Assembly: GCA_039183205.1 (NCBI GenBank)
Contig: JBCDBR010000009.1
Coordinates: forward strand, 47,147 to 111,146
DNA from: HKCCE3408 sp039183205
GTDB lineage: Bacteria; Pseudomonadota; Alphaproteobacteria; Rhodobacterales; Rhodobacteraceae
Direction: 5' to 3'
DNA length: 64,000 bases
Notes under the pieces: generated by a model
Database searches by the model: none
What the model was told of the DNA's origin: nothing
The model's input: the letters and a program-made list of their open reading frames with translations, nothing else
Position numbers and translations under genes: made by a program
Shown: piece by piece, positions 10,401 through 18,612 of the stretch
Layout: every line of letters begins with the position of its first letter
Numbering within the stretch: the first letter of the stretch is position 1

Positions 10401-10476
10401 ACCCGCCGAACAGGCAAAAGAGGATAAAAAGCCAAGTCAGAAGCGGACGGTCAATGGCCAGGCGTGCGACAGACAT
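7414..10476 (-). CDS. RND family efflux transporter permease (AcrB/HAE1-like)
   Basis: 1020 aa inner-membrane proton/drug antiporter. The N-terminus SVARLAIDRPLLTWLFILFCLFGGYW is the first transmembrane helix. The protein has the usual two-fold repeat: a periplasmic porter domain, a helix cluster including the relay helix GALVIAMGMLVDNAIVVAEGM (conserved Asp for proton transfer), a second porter domain, and a C-terminal helix cluster with SLSGMLIKNGIVLVEEIDIVRREG. ATG at 10476 overlaps the stop of the adaptor gene (TGATG). Tripartite pumps also need an outer-membrane TolC partner, which is not in this window. Substrate unknown. Confidence 0.93.
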   Translation of the reverse strand: MSVARLAIDRPLLTWLFILFCLFGGYWGFNAMGRLEDPAFTIKTAIIITNYPGASAEEVAREVSEPLETAIQGISEVDEVSSINRPGVSRITVDVEDIYGGDELPDIWTELRAEVEDTAETLPAGVQTPIVNDSFGDVFGIYYAITAEGLSDAELHDLSTYLRRELLVVDGVADVAVAGLPEEVIYVNADLLLTVNQNVAPGVLISAISEADTIAEAGSIGETRIETPEGNDTVSEISSLTVGVGGELLNLIDLSRVTRERDTDPDLITRFNGQDSFTLGVSGQSSVNIVEVGYAIEARIAELTANIPYGVNVHPIYQQHLVVEEASNSSLESLAMSVGIVVAVLTLFMGWRAAFVVGMTLLLTVFGTFFFMAIFDITMERISLGALVIAMGMLVDNAIVVAEGMQMSMRRGQSSRDAAEQTSAKSQIPLLGATVIGIMAFAGIGLSPDSTGEFMFSLFAVVGLSLMLSWVLAVSVTPLLGHYVFQVGSGEDAGYSGAIFRAYGSILRGALRIRWLVVIALVGITALCFSGFTRVSQQFFPNSNTPIFLVHYKLPQGTEVAETAESLRGVEDWLVARDDVVSVSSFFGQGAMRFLLTYDSESRNPSYGHMIIRTDTLDEIPPLIDDLEAFAAEALPVGEFRTERMVFGPGGGADIEARFSGQDSEVLRALSETAMQRIAEATDGAIHLRTDWREQEIVLSPNYATDRAQAAGITRDNIASTLLFATDGITSGAFREDERQLPIVLRVDPELNLPLGDQVVYSDTAESYVPIGQVIDGFDYVVQDTLVQRLNRVLTITVQADVIPSRTAASVHSEIREAIESMELPPGYQLEWGGEFENSADANESLAGQLPVSILIMILISILLFNALRQPLIIWLLVPMSLNGVTVALLGTGLPFTFTALLGLLSLSGMLIKNGIVLVEEIDIVRREGKQLEEAIVYASITRLRPIALAAATTILGMIPLLSDAFFISMAVTIMGGLAFASVLTLIAAPVLYRLMFRPEPASEEAEPVADQVEPSAVPA

Positions 10477-11546
10477 CAATCAGGAAACCCATCAAAGCGC
10501 CGGACAGTTTGGCCATCGGTGAGGTCGTTCACTCCGGCAACAACGATGCTTTCCCCGACCGATAGGCCCGACAAAACGACCGGATGACCATCGCCATCGG
10601 CGCCAAGTTCGATGCCGCGGCGTGACAACGTGCCGGTCCCATCGCCATTTTCCTCGAATACAAGCACCGAAGGGGTACCTTCTGACGACGTCGCAATTGC
10701 CATAGGCGGGACCACGATCTGGGGATCGTTGCTGCCGATGGTGGCCGTGATCGTCGCCGACGAGCCTGGAAAAATGGTTAGACCCTCCGGCGGGGCCATA
10801 CCAAGCGTAATCTGAAAAGTTTGTCCGATCGCTGAGGTTTCTGCGTTGAATTCGCGTGGTTCTAACCGAAAGACGCGGTCGGGCGCGGCCGGGAAGACCG
10901 CAGTGATGTTCACGTCCGGGTTTGAGCCGGCCTGTTGGAAAAGAACTTCGGGGACATCAATTTCGACACGGAGGTCTGACATATCGTGGAGCCGCGCAAC
11001 CGGTGTGCCCGCCGAAATCGTGGTAAAGTTGGCCGCGTTCCGCGTGGCGACAAGCGCGTCGAACGGCGCGCGGAGCGTGGCATATTCGAGATCGAGCGCA
11101 GCAGAGTTAACATTCAACTCAGCCAAATCGGCCGCGGTTTCGGCATCATCGACCGTAACTTGACTAACCGCACTGCCTTGCAGGCGCTGCAAACGCACAA
11201 ATTCACGGTCTGCCTGTTCTGCGCTGACAACGGCGCGGTTTAACGCAATTTCAAACGGCTCGAGATCAAGTTCGGCAACAACCTCACCCATAGGAATGGT
11301 TTCGCCTTCGATTGCATTGTTTTCGATTATCTGGCCGCTGACTTGAAACGCAAGATCGACGGTCTCGCGGGCGACAACCACACCAAAGAATTGTCGGGTG
11401 AACGCCCCTGAGCCTTCGGCGACTTCTTCAACGACAACGGGCCTAATGACGTCCGCGACCTCGGCTGGTTCCTCTTGCGCATTTACGGAAACGGCCAGGG
11501 CCGCGCCCGACACGCATCCCAGCATGACGCCCTTGAAGATCGACAT
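10476..11546 (-). CDS. RND efflux periplasmic adaptor (membrane fusion protein, HlyD/AcrA-like)
   Basis: 356 aa. The signal peptide FKGVMLGCVSGAALAVSVNAQ ends at a likely AQ|EE cleavage site. It is followed by a barrel-sandwich/lipoyl domain (FQVSGQIIENNAIEGETIPMGEVVAEL), an alpha-hairpin rich in Ala/Glu, and a beta-barrel with VVPPMAIATSSEG near the C-terminus. ATG 11546 is preceded by AGGGGG at good spacing; the upstream TTG at 11633 would overlap sitD. It bridges the RND permease (next gene, overlapping stop/start) and an outer-membrane channel. No TetR or other pump regulator is adjacent. Confidence 0.92.
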   Translation of the reverse strand: MSIFKGVMLGCVSGAALAVSVNAQEEPAEVADVIRPVVVEEVAEGSGAFTRQFFGVVVARETVDLAFQVSGQIIENNAIEGETIPMGEVVAELDLEPFEIALNRAVVSAEQADREFVRLQRLQGSAVSQVTVDDAETAADLAELNVNSAALDLEYATLRAPFDALVATRNAANFTTISAGTPVARLHDMSDLRVEIDVPEVLFQQAGSNPDVNITAVFPAAPDRVFRLEPREFNAETSAIGQTFQITLGMAPPEGLTIFPGSSATITATIGSNDPQIVVPPMAIATSSEGTPSVLVFEENGDGTGTLSRRGIELGADGDGHPVVLSGLSVGESIVVAGVNDLTDGQTVRRFDGFPD

Positions 11547-11604
11547 TTCATCCCCCTGGTTTCGGTCATGTTTCCCCAGAGTTAACCCATTCAAGAGGAC
11601 TTTC

Positions 11605-12438
11605 CTAGTTTTTTGCCTCGGCCCTTCGCACAAGACTGATTCGCCGAAAGAAGGCGATTAAAAACAAGGCAGTGAAGGCCAAAACAATGGTTGGCGCAGG
11701 GGCAGCATCCAACACAAATGACAAATATGTTCCGACCAAAGTCGCCGCCAGCGATACCAGCAATGACACGACCATCATCGCCGCAAAGCTGCGAACCAGC
11801 AAAAACGCGATCGCCCCCGGGGCAATCAACAACCCAACGGCCAGGATCAATCCCGCCGCCGACAAGACCGCCACAACCGTCAAGGCGATTGCGGCCAGCA
11901 AACCGTAATGCAGCCAGGTGGTCGGCAAACCCGCGGCCCGCGCCTGGGCCGGATCAAATGCGTGGAGCAAAAGATCGCGCCAAAACAGGATCAATCCCAA
12001 CCCGACCGCGCCAGCCACCAAACCGGCGCGCCAAAGCTCTGCTTCCGAGACACCGAGCATGTTGCCAAACAGGATGTGGTCCAGGTGGACATTGGTTTCT
12101 ACCGATGCGTAAAGAACCAAGCCCAAGCCGAATATTCCCGAGAAGACAACGCCCAAGATCGTGTCTTCTTTCACCCGACTATTGGCGCTGAGATATCCTG
12201 TGGCCACAGCGCATACCATGCCCGCACCGAAGGCACCCAAAATCAACGGCAAACCGGCGATGTAGGCGAGAACGATCCCGGGCAGGACTGCGTGACTGAT
12301 CGCATCTCCCATCAGCGCCCACCCCCTCAGCACCAAAAAACAGCTCAACAGCGCCGTGGGCACGGATATGATCACAGCCATCAGAAAGGCCGCCTGCATG
12401 AAGCCGAATTGAAACGGCAGAAGCAGGGTATCGATCAC
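11605..12438 (-). CDS. sitD: Manganese/iron ABC transporter permease (second permease)
   Basis: 277 aa ABC-3 (ZnuB/MntC/SitD) family permease with about eight hydrophobic segments and the signature VLRGWALMGDAISHAVLPGIVLAY. The start is GTG at 12438 with GGAGGTG upstream, and it overlaps the stop of sitC (GTGA). It is the last gene of a four-gene operon (binding protein, ATPase, two permeases). Having two distinct permeases, rather than one as in ZnuABC, is typical of SitABCD Mn/Fe importers. Substrate assignment (Mn2+ over Zn2+) rests on that layout and on the binding protein's residues. Confidence 0.88.
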   Translation of the reverse strand: MIDTLLLPFQFGFMQAAFLMAVIISVPTALLSCFLVLRGWALMGDAISHAVLPGIVLAYIAGLPLILGAFGAGMVCAVATGYLSANSRVKEDTILGVVFSGIFGLGLVLYASVETNVHLDHILFGNMLGVSEAELWRAGLVAGAVGLGLILFWRDLLLHAFDPAQARAAGLPTTWLHYGLLAAIALTVVAVLSAAGLILAVGLLIAPGAIAFLLVRSFAAMMVVSLLVSLAATLVGTYLSFVLDAAPAPTIVLAFTALFLIAFFRRISLVRRAEAKN

Positions 12439-13286
12439 GGTGACACCTCCGCACGGGCGGCGCGCCGTCGGCTCGCCAAAAGCCCGTGTTTCGGGGCAAA
12501 GACAAAAGTGGCCAGGAATATCAATGTCTGGAGGCTGACGATGATCCCACCCGTTGCGCCATCAAGAAAGTAGCTGGCATAGGCACCGAAAAAGCTGGTC
12601 GTTGTTCCGATCACCACCGACCAGGCGATCAAACGATCAAACCGGTCGGTCAGCAGGTAGGCCGTGGCACCTGGCGTCACAACCATCGCGATCACCAAGA
12701 ATGCCCCGACCGTCTGCATTGCGGCGACGACCGATGCCGAGAGCAACGTAAAGAAGAGGGCCCGCAACATTCTTGGGTTCAATCCGACGGTGCGCGCATG
12801 ATTTTCATCGAAAAACGCAACCATGATGTCGCGCCATTTCATCAACAGTACTGCAAGAGATACGCCGCCGATCAGGGCCAGTTGAAGGGTGTCCGCAGGC
12901 GAAATGGCCAGTATATTGCCCATGATTATAGTTTGGACCGATACCGAGACCGGAAACATCGAAATTAAGAACAGGCCCAAACCAAAAAAACTGGTGAAGA
13001 TGAGGCCAATGACAACATCGGTTTTGAGGCCCGAACGTTCCTCTAGCGCCAGCATTCCCAAAGCGGCCAAGCCGCCGGCTAAAAACGCGCCAAGCGCAAA
13101 TGGCAGCCCGAGGAGATAGGCACCCGCAACACCGGGAACGACCGAATGCGCCAGCGCATCGCCGATTAGTGCCCAGCCTTTAAGCGTCAGAAAGGCCGAC
13201 AAAAAGGCGCATACGCCGCCAACAAGCGCTGAGACCCACATCGCGTTGAGCATATAGCTGTAGGTGAACGGCTCCCACAGGATCAT
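12435..13286 (-). CDS. sitC: Manganese/iron ABC transporter permease (first permease)
   Basis: 283 aa ABC-3 family permease starting ILWEPFTYSYMLNAMWVSALVGGV, with LTLKGWALIGDALAHSVVPGVAGAYLLGL as the conserved family segment and several hydrophobic helices. ATG at 13286 gives the usual family N-terminus. A longer ATG start at 13373 would overlap the ATPase gene by 41 bp and add a low-complexity, Ser/Arg-rich leader; it is not preferred but cannot be excluded. It is coupled by GTGA to sitD. It pairs with SitD to form the channel for the metal delivered by SitA. Confidence 0.87.
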   Translation of the reverse strand: MILWEPFTYSYMLNAMWVSALVGGVCAFLSAFLTLKGWALIGDALAHSVVPGVAGAYLLGLPFALGAFLAGGLAALGMLALEERSGLKTDVVIGLIFTSFFGLGLFLISMFPVSVSVQTIIMGNILAISPADTLQLALIGGVSLAVLLMKWRDIMVAFFDENHARTVGLNPRMLRALFFTLLSASVVAAMQTVGAFLVIAMVVTPGATAYLLTDRFDRLIAWSVVIGTTTSFFGAYASYFLDGATGGIIVSLQTLIFLATFVFAPKHGLLASRRRAARAEVSP

Positions 13287-13332
13287 GGACCGGTCCGTCC
13301 GCTGGCGGGCTGGGCGACGTGATGACCCGGTC

Positions 13333-14256
13333 TCACTTTTCCCGCTCTCCGTATTGGACGAATGGCCGCTCATCGTCGGTTAAGATGGTGATCTCTCGCG
13401 TGTCATCGTCCTCGTGCAAATCCTCGCCACCCAAAGTGAAGCGCCGCAAGGCGCCACCAAAGGCCAATTGCAGGTTTTCGCGGGTGAAGGTCGACGCAGT
13501 CGGGCCGGAGGCGAGCACCGTGCCTTTGACAAAGATTGTCCGGTCGCAGAATTGTGGCACCGAGCCCAAATTATGGGTCGAGACCAGCATCACCCGTCCT
13601 TCATTGCGCAGTTCCCGCAAGAGCTTTACGATCTCTTCTTCGGTGGTCACATCCACGCCAGTGAATGGCTCGTCCAGCAAGATGACTTGGCTGTTTTGAG
13701 CCAAGGCGCGCGCCAAAAAGACACGCTTTCGCTGGCCACCGGATAATTCACCGATTTGGCGGCCGGTCAGGGTCGACATACCCACGCGTTCGAGCGCCTC
13801 TGCCACGGCCGTTTTGTCTTTTGCGCGCGGCCGCCGCATAAGCCCCATATGGCCATAGCGGCCCATCATCACGACATCTTCGACCAAGATCGGAAAGTCC
13901 CAATCGACCTCCTCCGCTTGCGGAACATATGCCACAAGGTTTTGCCGCAAGGCGCGAGCCACCGGCATGCCCATAACCTCGATGTGGCCCGATGCCGCCG
14001 GCACGAAGCCCATGATCGCCTTGAACAGCGTGGATTTCCCAGCACCATTGACGCCAACCAATGCCGTGACCGATCCGCGCGGTACAGAAAAGCTTGCCCC
14101 ATAAAGGGCGGTGACGCCGTTGCGATAGGTCACATTGAGCGCTTCGGCACGGATCCCGGGCGCGGTGGGGTTTTGCTCAGGGGGCATCGAACCCCCATCG
14201 CAAAACGGATCGCCGCGCGATCCGCGGCCCAGCATCACCCGCAACCAAGCTGACAT
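13333..14256 (-). CDS. sitB: Manganese/iron ABC transporter ATP-binding protein
   Basis: Up to 307 aa. Walker A is GVNGAGKST, the signature motif is LSGGQRKRVFLARAL, and Walker B is VILLDEPFTGVD followed by the H-loop VSTHNLGSVPQFCD. It energises metal import through SitC/SitD. Two starts are possible. ATG 14256 lacks a clear Shine-Dalgarno. ATG 14187 has GGGGG upstream, gives a normal ABC N-terminus (MPPEQNPTAPGIRAEALNVTY), and lies inside the hairpin repeat at 14180-14196. The longer frame is listed, but the shorter start is quite possible. It is 10 bp from the sitA stop. Confidence 0.88.
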   Translation of the reverse strand: MSAWLRVMLGRGSRGDPFCDGGSMPPEQNPTAPGIRAEALNVTYRNGVTALYGASFSVPRGSVTALVGVNGAGKSTLFKAIMGFVPAASGHIEVMGMPVARALRQNLVAYVPQAEEVDWDFPILVEDVVMMGRYGHMGLMRRPRAKDKTAVAEALERVGMSTLTGRQIGELSGGQRKRVFLARALAQNSQVILLDEPFTGVDVTTEEEIVKLLRELRNEGRVMLVSTHNLGSVPQFCDRTIFVKGTVLASGPTASTFTRENLQLAFGGALRRFTLGGEDLHEDDDTREITILTDDERPFVQYGEREK

Positions 14257-14265
14257 GAGCGTGCA

Positions 14266-15144
14266 TCAATTCAAACCGTAGCCTTCGGCAATTGTCTCGG
14301 CCGTCACGCGCAAGAGGTCGAGATAAGTCGGCACGGGCCCGTCTGCCGCGCTGAGCGAATCGACATAAAGGACACCGCCAAATGCGGCATCGGTTTCTCG
14401 GGCGACCTGTTCGGCAGGACGCGAAGAGACGGTGGATTCGCAAAATACAACCGGGATATCGTTCTCGCGTACGCCGTCAATGACGGACCGAACCTGTTGC
14501 GGCGTGCCGACTTGGTCAGCATTCATTGGCCAGAGGTAAAGTTCTTGCATGCCAAAATCGCGCGCCAAATAGCTAAACGCACCCTCGCAGGTGACCAGCC
14601 AGCGTTCGGGCTCGGGGATTTGCGCCAAGGCCTCGCGGAGCGGTAAAATTCCGGCGCGCAGTTCATCGGCATAGGCCGCAGCATTCGCGGCGTAGATATC
14701 TGCGTTGGCCGGGTCGTGTTCGGCGAAGGCTGCGGCGATGTTGTCAATGTAGATCAGCGCGTTTTCGAGCCCCATCCAGGCATGCGGATTGGGCAAGCCT
14801 TCGTATGATCCGCTGGCGATTGCGATCGGGTCGATGCCCTCTGACACCACCGCAGAGGGCACGCCGTCGAGATTGTCCAGGAATTGCTCAAACCACAGCT
14901 CCAGGTTCATGCCGTTCCACAAGATCAAATCTGCCTCAGAGGCGCGCAGGATGTCCCTGGGCGTGGGGGAATAGCCGTGGATCTCGGCGCCGGGGCGTGT
15001 GATCGATACGACATCGGCCGCATCGCCGGCCACGTTCTGGGCGATATCGGCAAGCACGGTAAACGTTGTTGCAACGACCATCCGATCCTGGGCCACGGCA
15101 GGTATCGCTGCCAAGAGAGCCACCGAAAAGACGACAGATCGCAT
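14266..15144 (-). CDS. sitA: Manganese/iron ABC transporter substrate-binding protein
   Basis: 292 aa cluster A-I metal-binding periplasmic protein. The signal peptide RSVVFSVALLAAIPAVAQ is followed by the mature domain. Candidate metal ligands are His in GAEIHGYSPTPRD, His in LPNPHAWMG, Glu in VTCEGAFSYLARDFG, and Asp near VLYVDSL. The Glu in place of a third His, and the lack of a His-rich loop, favour Mn/Fe over Zn binding (family knowledge). ATG 15144 has a GGAGGT Shine-Dalgarno. A 17-bp palindrome upstream (15177-15193) suggests Mur/Fur-type repression. First gene of sitABCD. Confidence 0.9.
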   Translation of the reverse strand: MRSVVFSVALLAAIPAVAQDRMVVATTFTVLADIAQNVAGDAADVVSITRPGAEIHGYSPTPRDILRASEADLILWNGMNLELWFEQFLDNLDGVPSAVVSEGIDPIAIASGSYEGLPNPHAWMGLENALIYIDNIAAAFAEHDPANADIYAANAAAYADELRAGILPLREALAQIPEPERWLVTCEGAFSYLARDFGMQELYLWPMNADQVGTPQQVRSVIDGVRENDIPVVFCESTVSSRPAEQVARETDAAFGGVLYVDSLSAADGPVPTYLDLLRVTAETIAEGYGLN

Positions 15145-15176
15145 CTGGACCTCCTTTTGGAAAGACAGGTCTCTAA

Positions 15177-15193
15177 TTGCGAATCATTCTCAA
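15177..15193 (-). promoter_or_regulatory. Mur/Fur-type metal-responsive operator upstream of sitA
   Basis: The 17-bp interrupted palindrome TTGCGAATCATTCTCAA matches the Fur-family pattern TTGNGAATNATTCNCAA. It lies 33 bp upstream of the sitA ATG, where a repressor would block transcription. In alphaproteobacteria this class of site upstream of sitABCD is bound by Mur (Mn-sensing Fur homologue). The identity of the regulator is inference; no fur/mur gene is in the window. Confidence 0.7.
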
Positions 15194-15225
15194 TAAGTCA
15201 ACTGGAATGCGACTAGCTCGCAAGT

Positions 15226-15575
15226 TTAAGTCGCCGATACGCCAAGAAGTTGATCGGTGATGTCCGAGGTGATTTGGGCAAAAGGGCCCGACCAAACGTC
15301 GCGCCCACGTTCCAATATGACCGCGCGATCGGCGATTTGGCCCAGCTCCTTCAAAGACTTGTCGACGAGAATGATCGCTAAACCGGTTTCTGCTTTATTT
15401 GTCGCGATCGCGGCCCAAATTTCCTGTCGGACGATCGGAGCCAGGCCTTGGCTTGCCTCATCAAGTATCAACAGACGCGGATTGGTCATAAGCACGCGCC
15501 CGATGGCCAGCATTTGCTGTTCGCCGCCCGACAGGCTCACAGCGCGTTGGACCGGTATTCGCTGAGCCGCGGGAA
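15226..15575 (-). pseudogene. Decayed remnant of a branched-chain amino acid ABC ATPase (LivF-like)
   Basis: An open frame of 104 codons (15226-15540) begins exactly at the ABC signature, SLSGGEQQMLAIGRVLMTNPRLLILDEASQGLAPI, and runs to a normal LivF C-terminus. Just upstream, in another frame, AVFPRLSEYRSNAL continues the expected LivF sequence, so a frameshift lies near 15541. Homology stops at about 15575. The Walker A half is absent, so the product cannot hydrolyse ATP. No livG/H/M/K genes are adjacent. This is a 3' relic left after deletion or rearrangement next to the DapA-like gene. Confidence 0.75.
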
Positions 15576-15756
15576 GACCGCACCGCCTGATGACCCGGTT
15601 GGCCGCATCTGCCCCGCACCTTCCATGGATGCATGTATCGGTGACTGGTTCAAGCTTAAATATTTTAAACCTGACACAACCATCATGCCGGGTTTGCGAC
15701 TTCCGTTACTGTGGCTTAGGCTGGCAAAACCACATATCCGCAAGGAGACCGGGTTT

Positions 15757-16677
15757 ATGAATGGCGCTCTGCATGGGGTCGTTACCCCGCTACTCACCCC
15801 GTTTCTTGCCGACGGGACAATTGCCCAGAACTTGTTCGACGCACACGCAGCCCAGTGTTTGTCAGAGGGCAGCCACTATCTGGCTCCATTCGGGACGACA
15901 GGAGAAGCTACATCGATCGGCATGGCAGCGCGCCAAGATGCGCTCGAGCGCTTGCTGACGAGCCAGAATGTGCAACCCAATCAACTCATGCCCGGAACGG
16001 GGCTCAACGCGGTACAGGATACAGCGGCGCTTACGCGGCATGCGGTGGGTCTTGGTGTTGCCGCGGTTCTGCTGCTGCCCCCATTCTACTACAAGAACGC
16101 AGATGAAGATGGGTTGTACCGCTACGTTGCCACGCTGATCGAGACTGTGGCAGATGATCGCCTGCGGATTGTTCTTTATCACATCCCAAAATTCACCGGC
16201 ACGGGTTTCAGCCCCGCGATAACGCGGCGACTTGCGCTCGATTACCCTGGCATCGTCGCGGGCTATAAGGACAGCTCTGGCCAGTGGATGAACACGGCTC
16301 AAATTCTCCGCGCGGCGCCCGATCTGGCGGTTTTTCCAGGCTCTGAGAGCTTTTTGCCCCAAGCTCTCGCCGCGGGCGGTGCTGGGTGCATCTCCGCGAG
16401 CTGCAACGTGAACGTTGCCGCAATTCGCGCCGTTTACGATGCGCTGAAGGCCGGCGAAAACGACAAAGCCAAGGATCGCATCTTAGAAATTGAATATGTC
16501 CGACAGCAATTGGAAGGCGCCGGACTTATCGCTGCTTCCAAAGCGATCTTGGCACTGCGAACGGGTCAGACCGATTGGCTGCGCTGTCTGCCGCCGCTTT
16601 CGGATGCGACCGCAGAACTCAGCCCGGCGCTCCGCGACATTGCGCGCGGTCAGATGTCTGAAATCAGCGCGAAGTAA
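15757..16677 (+). CDS. DapA-family (dihydrodipicolinate synthase / N-acetylneuraminate lyase superfamily) aldolase or lyase
   Basis: 306 aa class I aldolase-fold enzyme. It carries the family motif FGTTGEATSIG, a conserved Tyr141 (LYHIPKFTGTGF) and the Schiff-base Lys171 (GYKDSSGQW). ATG 15757 has AAGGAG at good spacing; the frame stays open upstream across the livF relic but has no start support. The superfamily includes DHDPS, KDG aldolase, NAL and hydratase-aldolases. The exact reaction is not clear, and the non-canonical active-site context argues against assigning lysine-pathway dapA. Its 3' end overlaps convergent glycosyltransferase coding by 28 bp. Confidence 0.83.
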   Translation: MNGALHGVVTPLLTPFLADGTIAQNLFDAHAAQCLSEGSHYLAPFGTTGEATSIGMAARQDALERLLTSQNVQPNQLMPGTGLNAVQDTAALTRHAVGLGVAAVLLLPPFYYKNADEDGLYRYVATLIETVADDRLRIVLYHIPKFTGTGFSPAITRRLALDYPGIVAGYKDSSGQWMNTAQILRAAPDLAVFPGSESFLPQALAAGGAGCISASCNVNVAAIRAVYDALKAGENDKAKDRILEIEYVRQQLEGAGLIAASKAILALRTGQTDWLRCLPPLSDATAELSPALRDIARGQMSEISAK

Positions 16678-17675
16678 TCGCGAACGACCGACAGCTTTGA
16701 AAAGCTATTTTCGAGCGTGGTGCGCGCGCCTTTGACCAGCGTGTCACGGCGCGCTGCGTCCTGCCGCAACAGATCGATTGCCGCCGCCATAGCCGCCGGA
16801 TCATCCACTGGCGTGATCAGGCAATCGTGCTGGTCTGTCGCATACCAGGTCGGTCCGGCCGTGGCCGTGCTGATCGAGGCCGTTCCGGCATACCATGCTT
16901 CCAAAAGCGCATTGCCCAAAGGCTCGTCCCGCGATGGCATTGCAAACACATCGGCCGACGCGATGATATCCATGGGCTCCGACACCCAGCCCAGAAACCG
17001 CGTCCGTTCGGAAAGCCCACGCGACGCAACGCGCCTTCGGAGAGCATCTTCTTCTGGGCCCGCACCGATCAGCCACAAGATCGCCTCCGGCACAAGCGCC
17101 ACTGCCTCAACCAACGTATCGAGCCCCTTATTCGTTTCAAATCGCGCCGCGCCGCAAACGACAAATGCCCCCTCAGGCGTGGAGAGGCGTTGGCGCGGCG
17201 CGGGCTTCAGCGCAACAGGCCGCGGAAAGTTCGAAATGACCTCCAGCCGGCCGGCATATCCTAGCTTGGTCACATGGCGCGCAATGTCGGGGTTATTGCA
17301 AATCACGGCATCCAGATGCGCAAAGTGTCGTGGATGAGAGGGATAATCGCCGAGCCGCACGAGCTTTGCAAAATTGCCGTGCTTGGGGATGAGGCGGGCG
17401 GCCGGGGCGCGCCAGGCCAGGACCGCATCAGGGTCAAAGGCAGCAATCGCGCGCCGCAGCTGCGCGCGTGCCAAAAGGCCCGCCGGCGTGTGTCGCAAAT
17501 ACGGCCCCGCATGAACTTCGCCGATAGCCTCCACTTCTTTGCTGAAGCCTGTATCGGGCCGAACGGCAAATGCCTGTGCTGCGCCGCTTTCGGCAAAGGC
17601 ATGACTTAGCGTGACGAAGAAGCGTTCCGTTCCACCGTCGCGGCCCATCTGAACATGGAAGATCCGCGGCGCCAT
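16650..17675 (-). CDS. Glycosyltransferase family 4 (GT-B fold)
   Basis: 341 aa. The N-terminal Rossmann half includes FHVQMGRDGGTERFF. The C-terminal nucleotide-sugar-binding half has VVCGAARFETNKGLDTLVEAV, LIGAGPEEDALRRR and the EX7E-type segment PSRDEPLGNALLEAWYAG, typical of GT4 enzymes. It probably adds a sugar to lipopolysaccharide or another surface glycan. Its ATG overlaps the stop of the upstream GT25 gene by one base (TAATG), so the two are co-translated. Donor and acceptor are unknown. Confidence 0.87.
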   Translation of the reverse strand: MAPRIFHVQMGRDGGTERFFVTLSHAFAESGAAQAFAVRPDTGFSKEVEAIGEVHAGPYLRHTPAGLLARAQLRRAIAAFDPDAVLAWRAPAARLIPKHGNFAKLVRLGDYPSHPRHFAHLDAVICNNPDIARHVTKLGYAGRLEVISNFPRPVALKPAPRQRLSTPEGAFVVCGAARFETNKGLDTLVEAVALVPEAILWLIGAGPEEDALRRRVASRGLSERTRFLGWVSEPMDIIASADVFAMPSRDEPLGNALLEAWYAGTASISTATAGPTWYATDQHDCLITPVDDPAAMAAAIDLLRQDAARRDTLVKGARTTLENSFSKLSVVRDYFALISDI

Positions 17676-18433
17676 TATCGCGCCTGGAGACGTTGAATAT
17701 GCAGTCTCACTGTATAGCCGATTTGATACCGAAATCCTTGGATGGCGCGGCCGAGAACGGAGCGGTCGTCGTGACGCGCCGCCGCGCGGCGCGATTCTCC
17801 AACGGTACCTTCGACCGTGTCCTGCATCCCCATAACAATCGGCACGGGGTCAACCTGGGCTATTTTAAGGTGCTTCTCCCAAAAGAATTTATGGTCCTCG
17901 TCGATGGGCCGGAAGAATGGCTGCGACAGGCGCAAAAGCCGATCGACGGCATCCCTTCGGATCGCGTAGCCGAGGGTCGTCGATGGCACACGATAAGGCA
18001 CTCCGATCCGCATCCCCGGCGCCAAATCGCGCGCCCGCAGCAACTTAACATTAGGCCGAAATGTGAACAATTTAGCGATGTCCCAGGCGCCAGGATCCGA
18101 CGAAAGGGCGTGTATCGCGCTGCGAAGATTGCCGTCGATCCGAAAATCGTCCTCCAGGATGATGGCGCCAGGGACCGCCGCGGACCTGATAAGCGACCAG
18201 GCCTTTAAGTGGCTCAAATAGCAGCCGATTTCCGGCGCCGTAAGCGGGTGGCGGGCACACCGCCGGTTCATCTTTGCATCATAGACTGCTGCAATCTCAT
18301 CTGCCGATAGCGCGCGACCATTGACCGCTGCCACGCGCGTCCATGGCACCTCGGCACGGGCCAGTTGCGCAGTGGCCGCCTCCAGCCGCCGCCGATCTTT
18401 GTCCAGGTTTATTAGATAGACTGGCCAGTCCAC
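17675..18433 (-). CDS. Glycosyltransferase family 25 (LPS biosynthesis type)
   Basis: 252 aa with the family opening WPVYLINLDKDRRRLEAATAQL, the segment LTAPEIGCYLSHLKAWSLI and the DXD-like AIILEDDFRI, then IDEDHKFFWEKHLKI. These are the standard GT25 landmarks (galactosyl- or glucosyltransferases of LPS core/LOS). The start is taken as GTG at 18433, preceded by AAGGGA. The longer frame to 18532 has only a non-ATG start and a poorly conserved, basic leader. It forms a two-gene unit with the GT4 gene and is divergent from the sensor kinase operon. Confidence 0.85.
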   Translation of the reverse strand: MDWPVYLINLDKDRRRLEAATAQLARAEVPWTRVAAVNGRALSADEIAAVYDAKMNRRCARHPLTAPEIGCYLSHLKAWSLIRSAAVPGAIILEDDFRIDGNLRSAIHALSSDPGAWDIAKLFTFRPNVKLLRARDLAPGMRIGVPYRVPSTTLGYAIRRDAVDRLLRLSQPFFRPIDEDHKFFWEKHLKIAQVDPVPIVMGMQDTVEGTVGESRRAAARHDDRSVLGRAIQGFRYQIGYTVRLHIQRLQAR

Positions 18434-18612
18434 CGCGCCGATCCCTTGCAACTGTCGCCTCGATAGCAGTCGCCGCCGACAGGCGAAAGAAGGCCCTTGC
18501 CATCTCGACCCCAGATACCGTTGCGCAAGCAAGCGATCGCGCGGCGCCCGTTAACCAAGAGGAAAGCCTTGCGCCTCAGGTTCCCGACGACGACGGGCAA
18601 TCGAGGTTTGGC

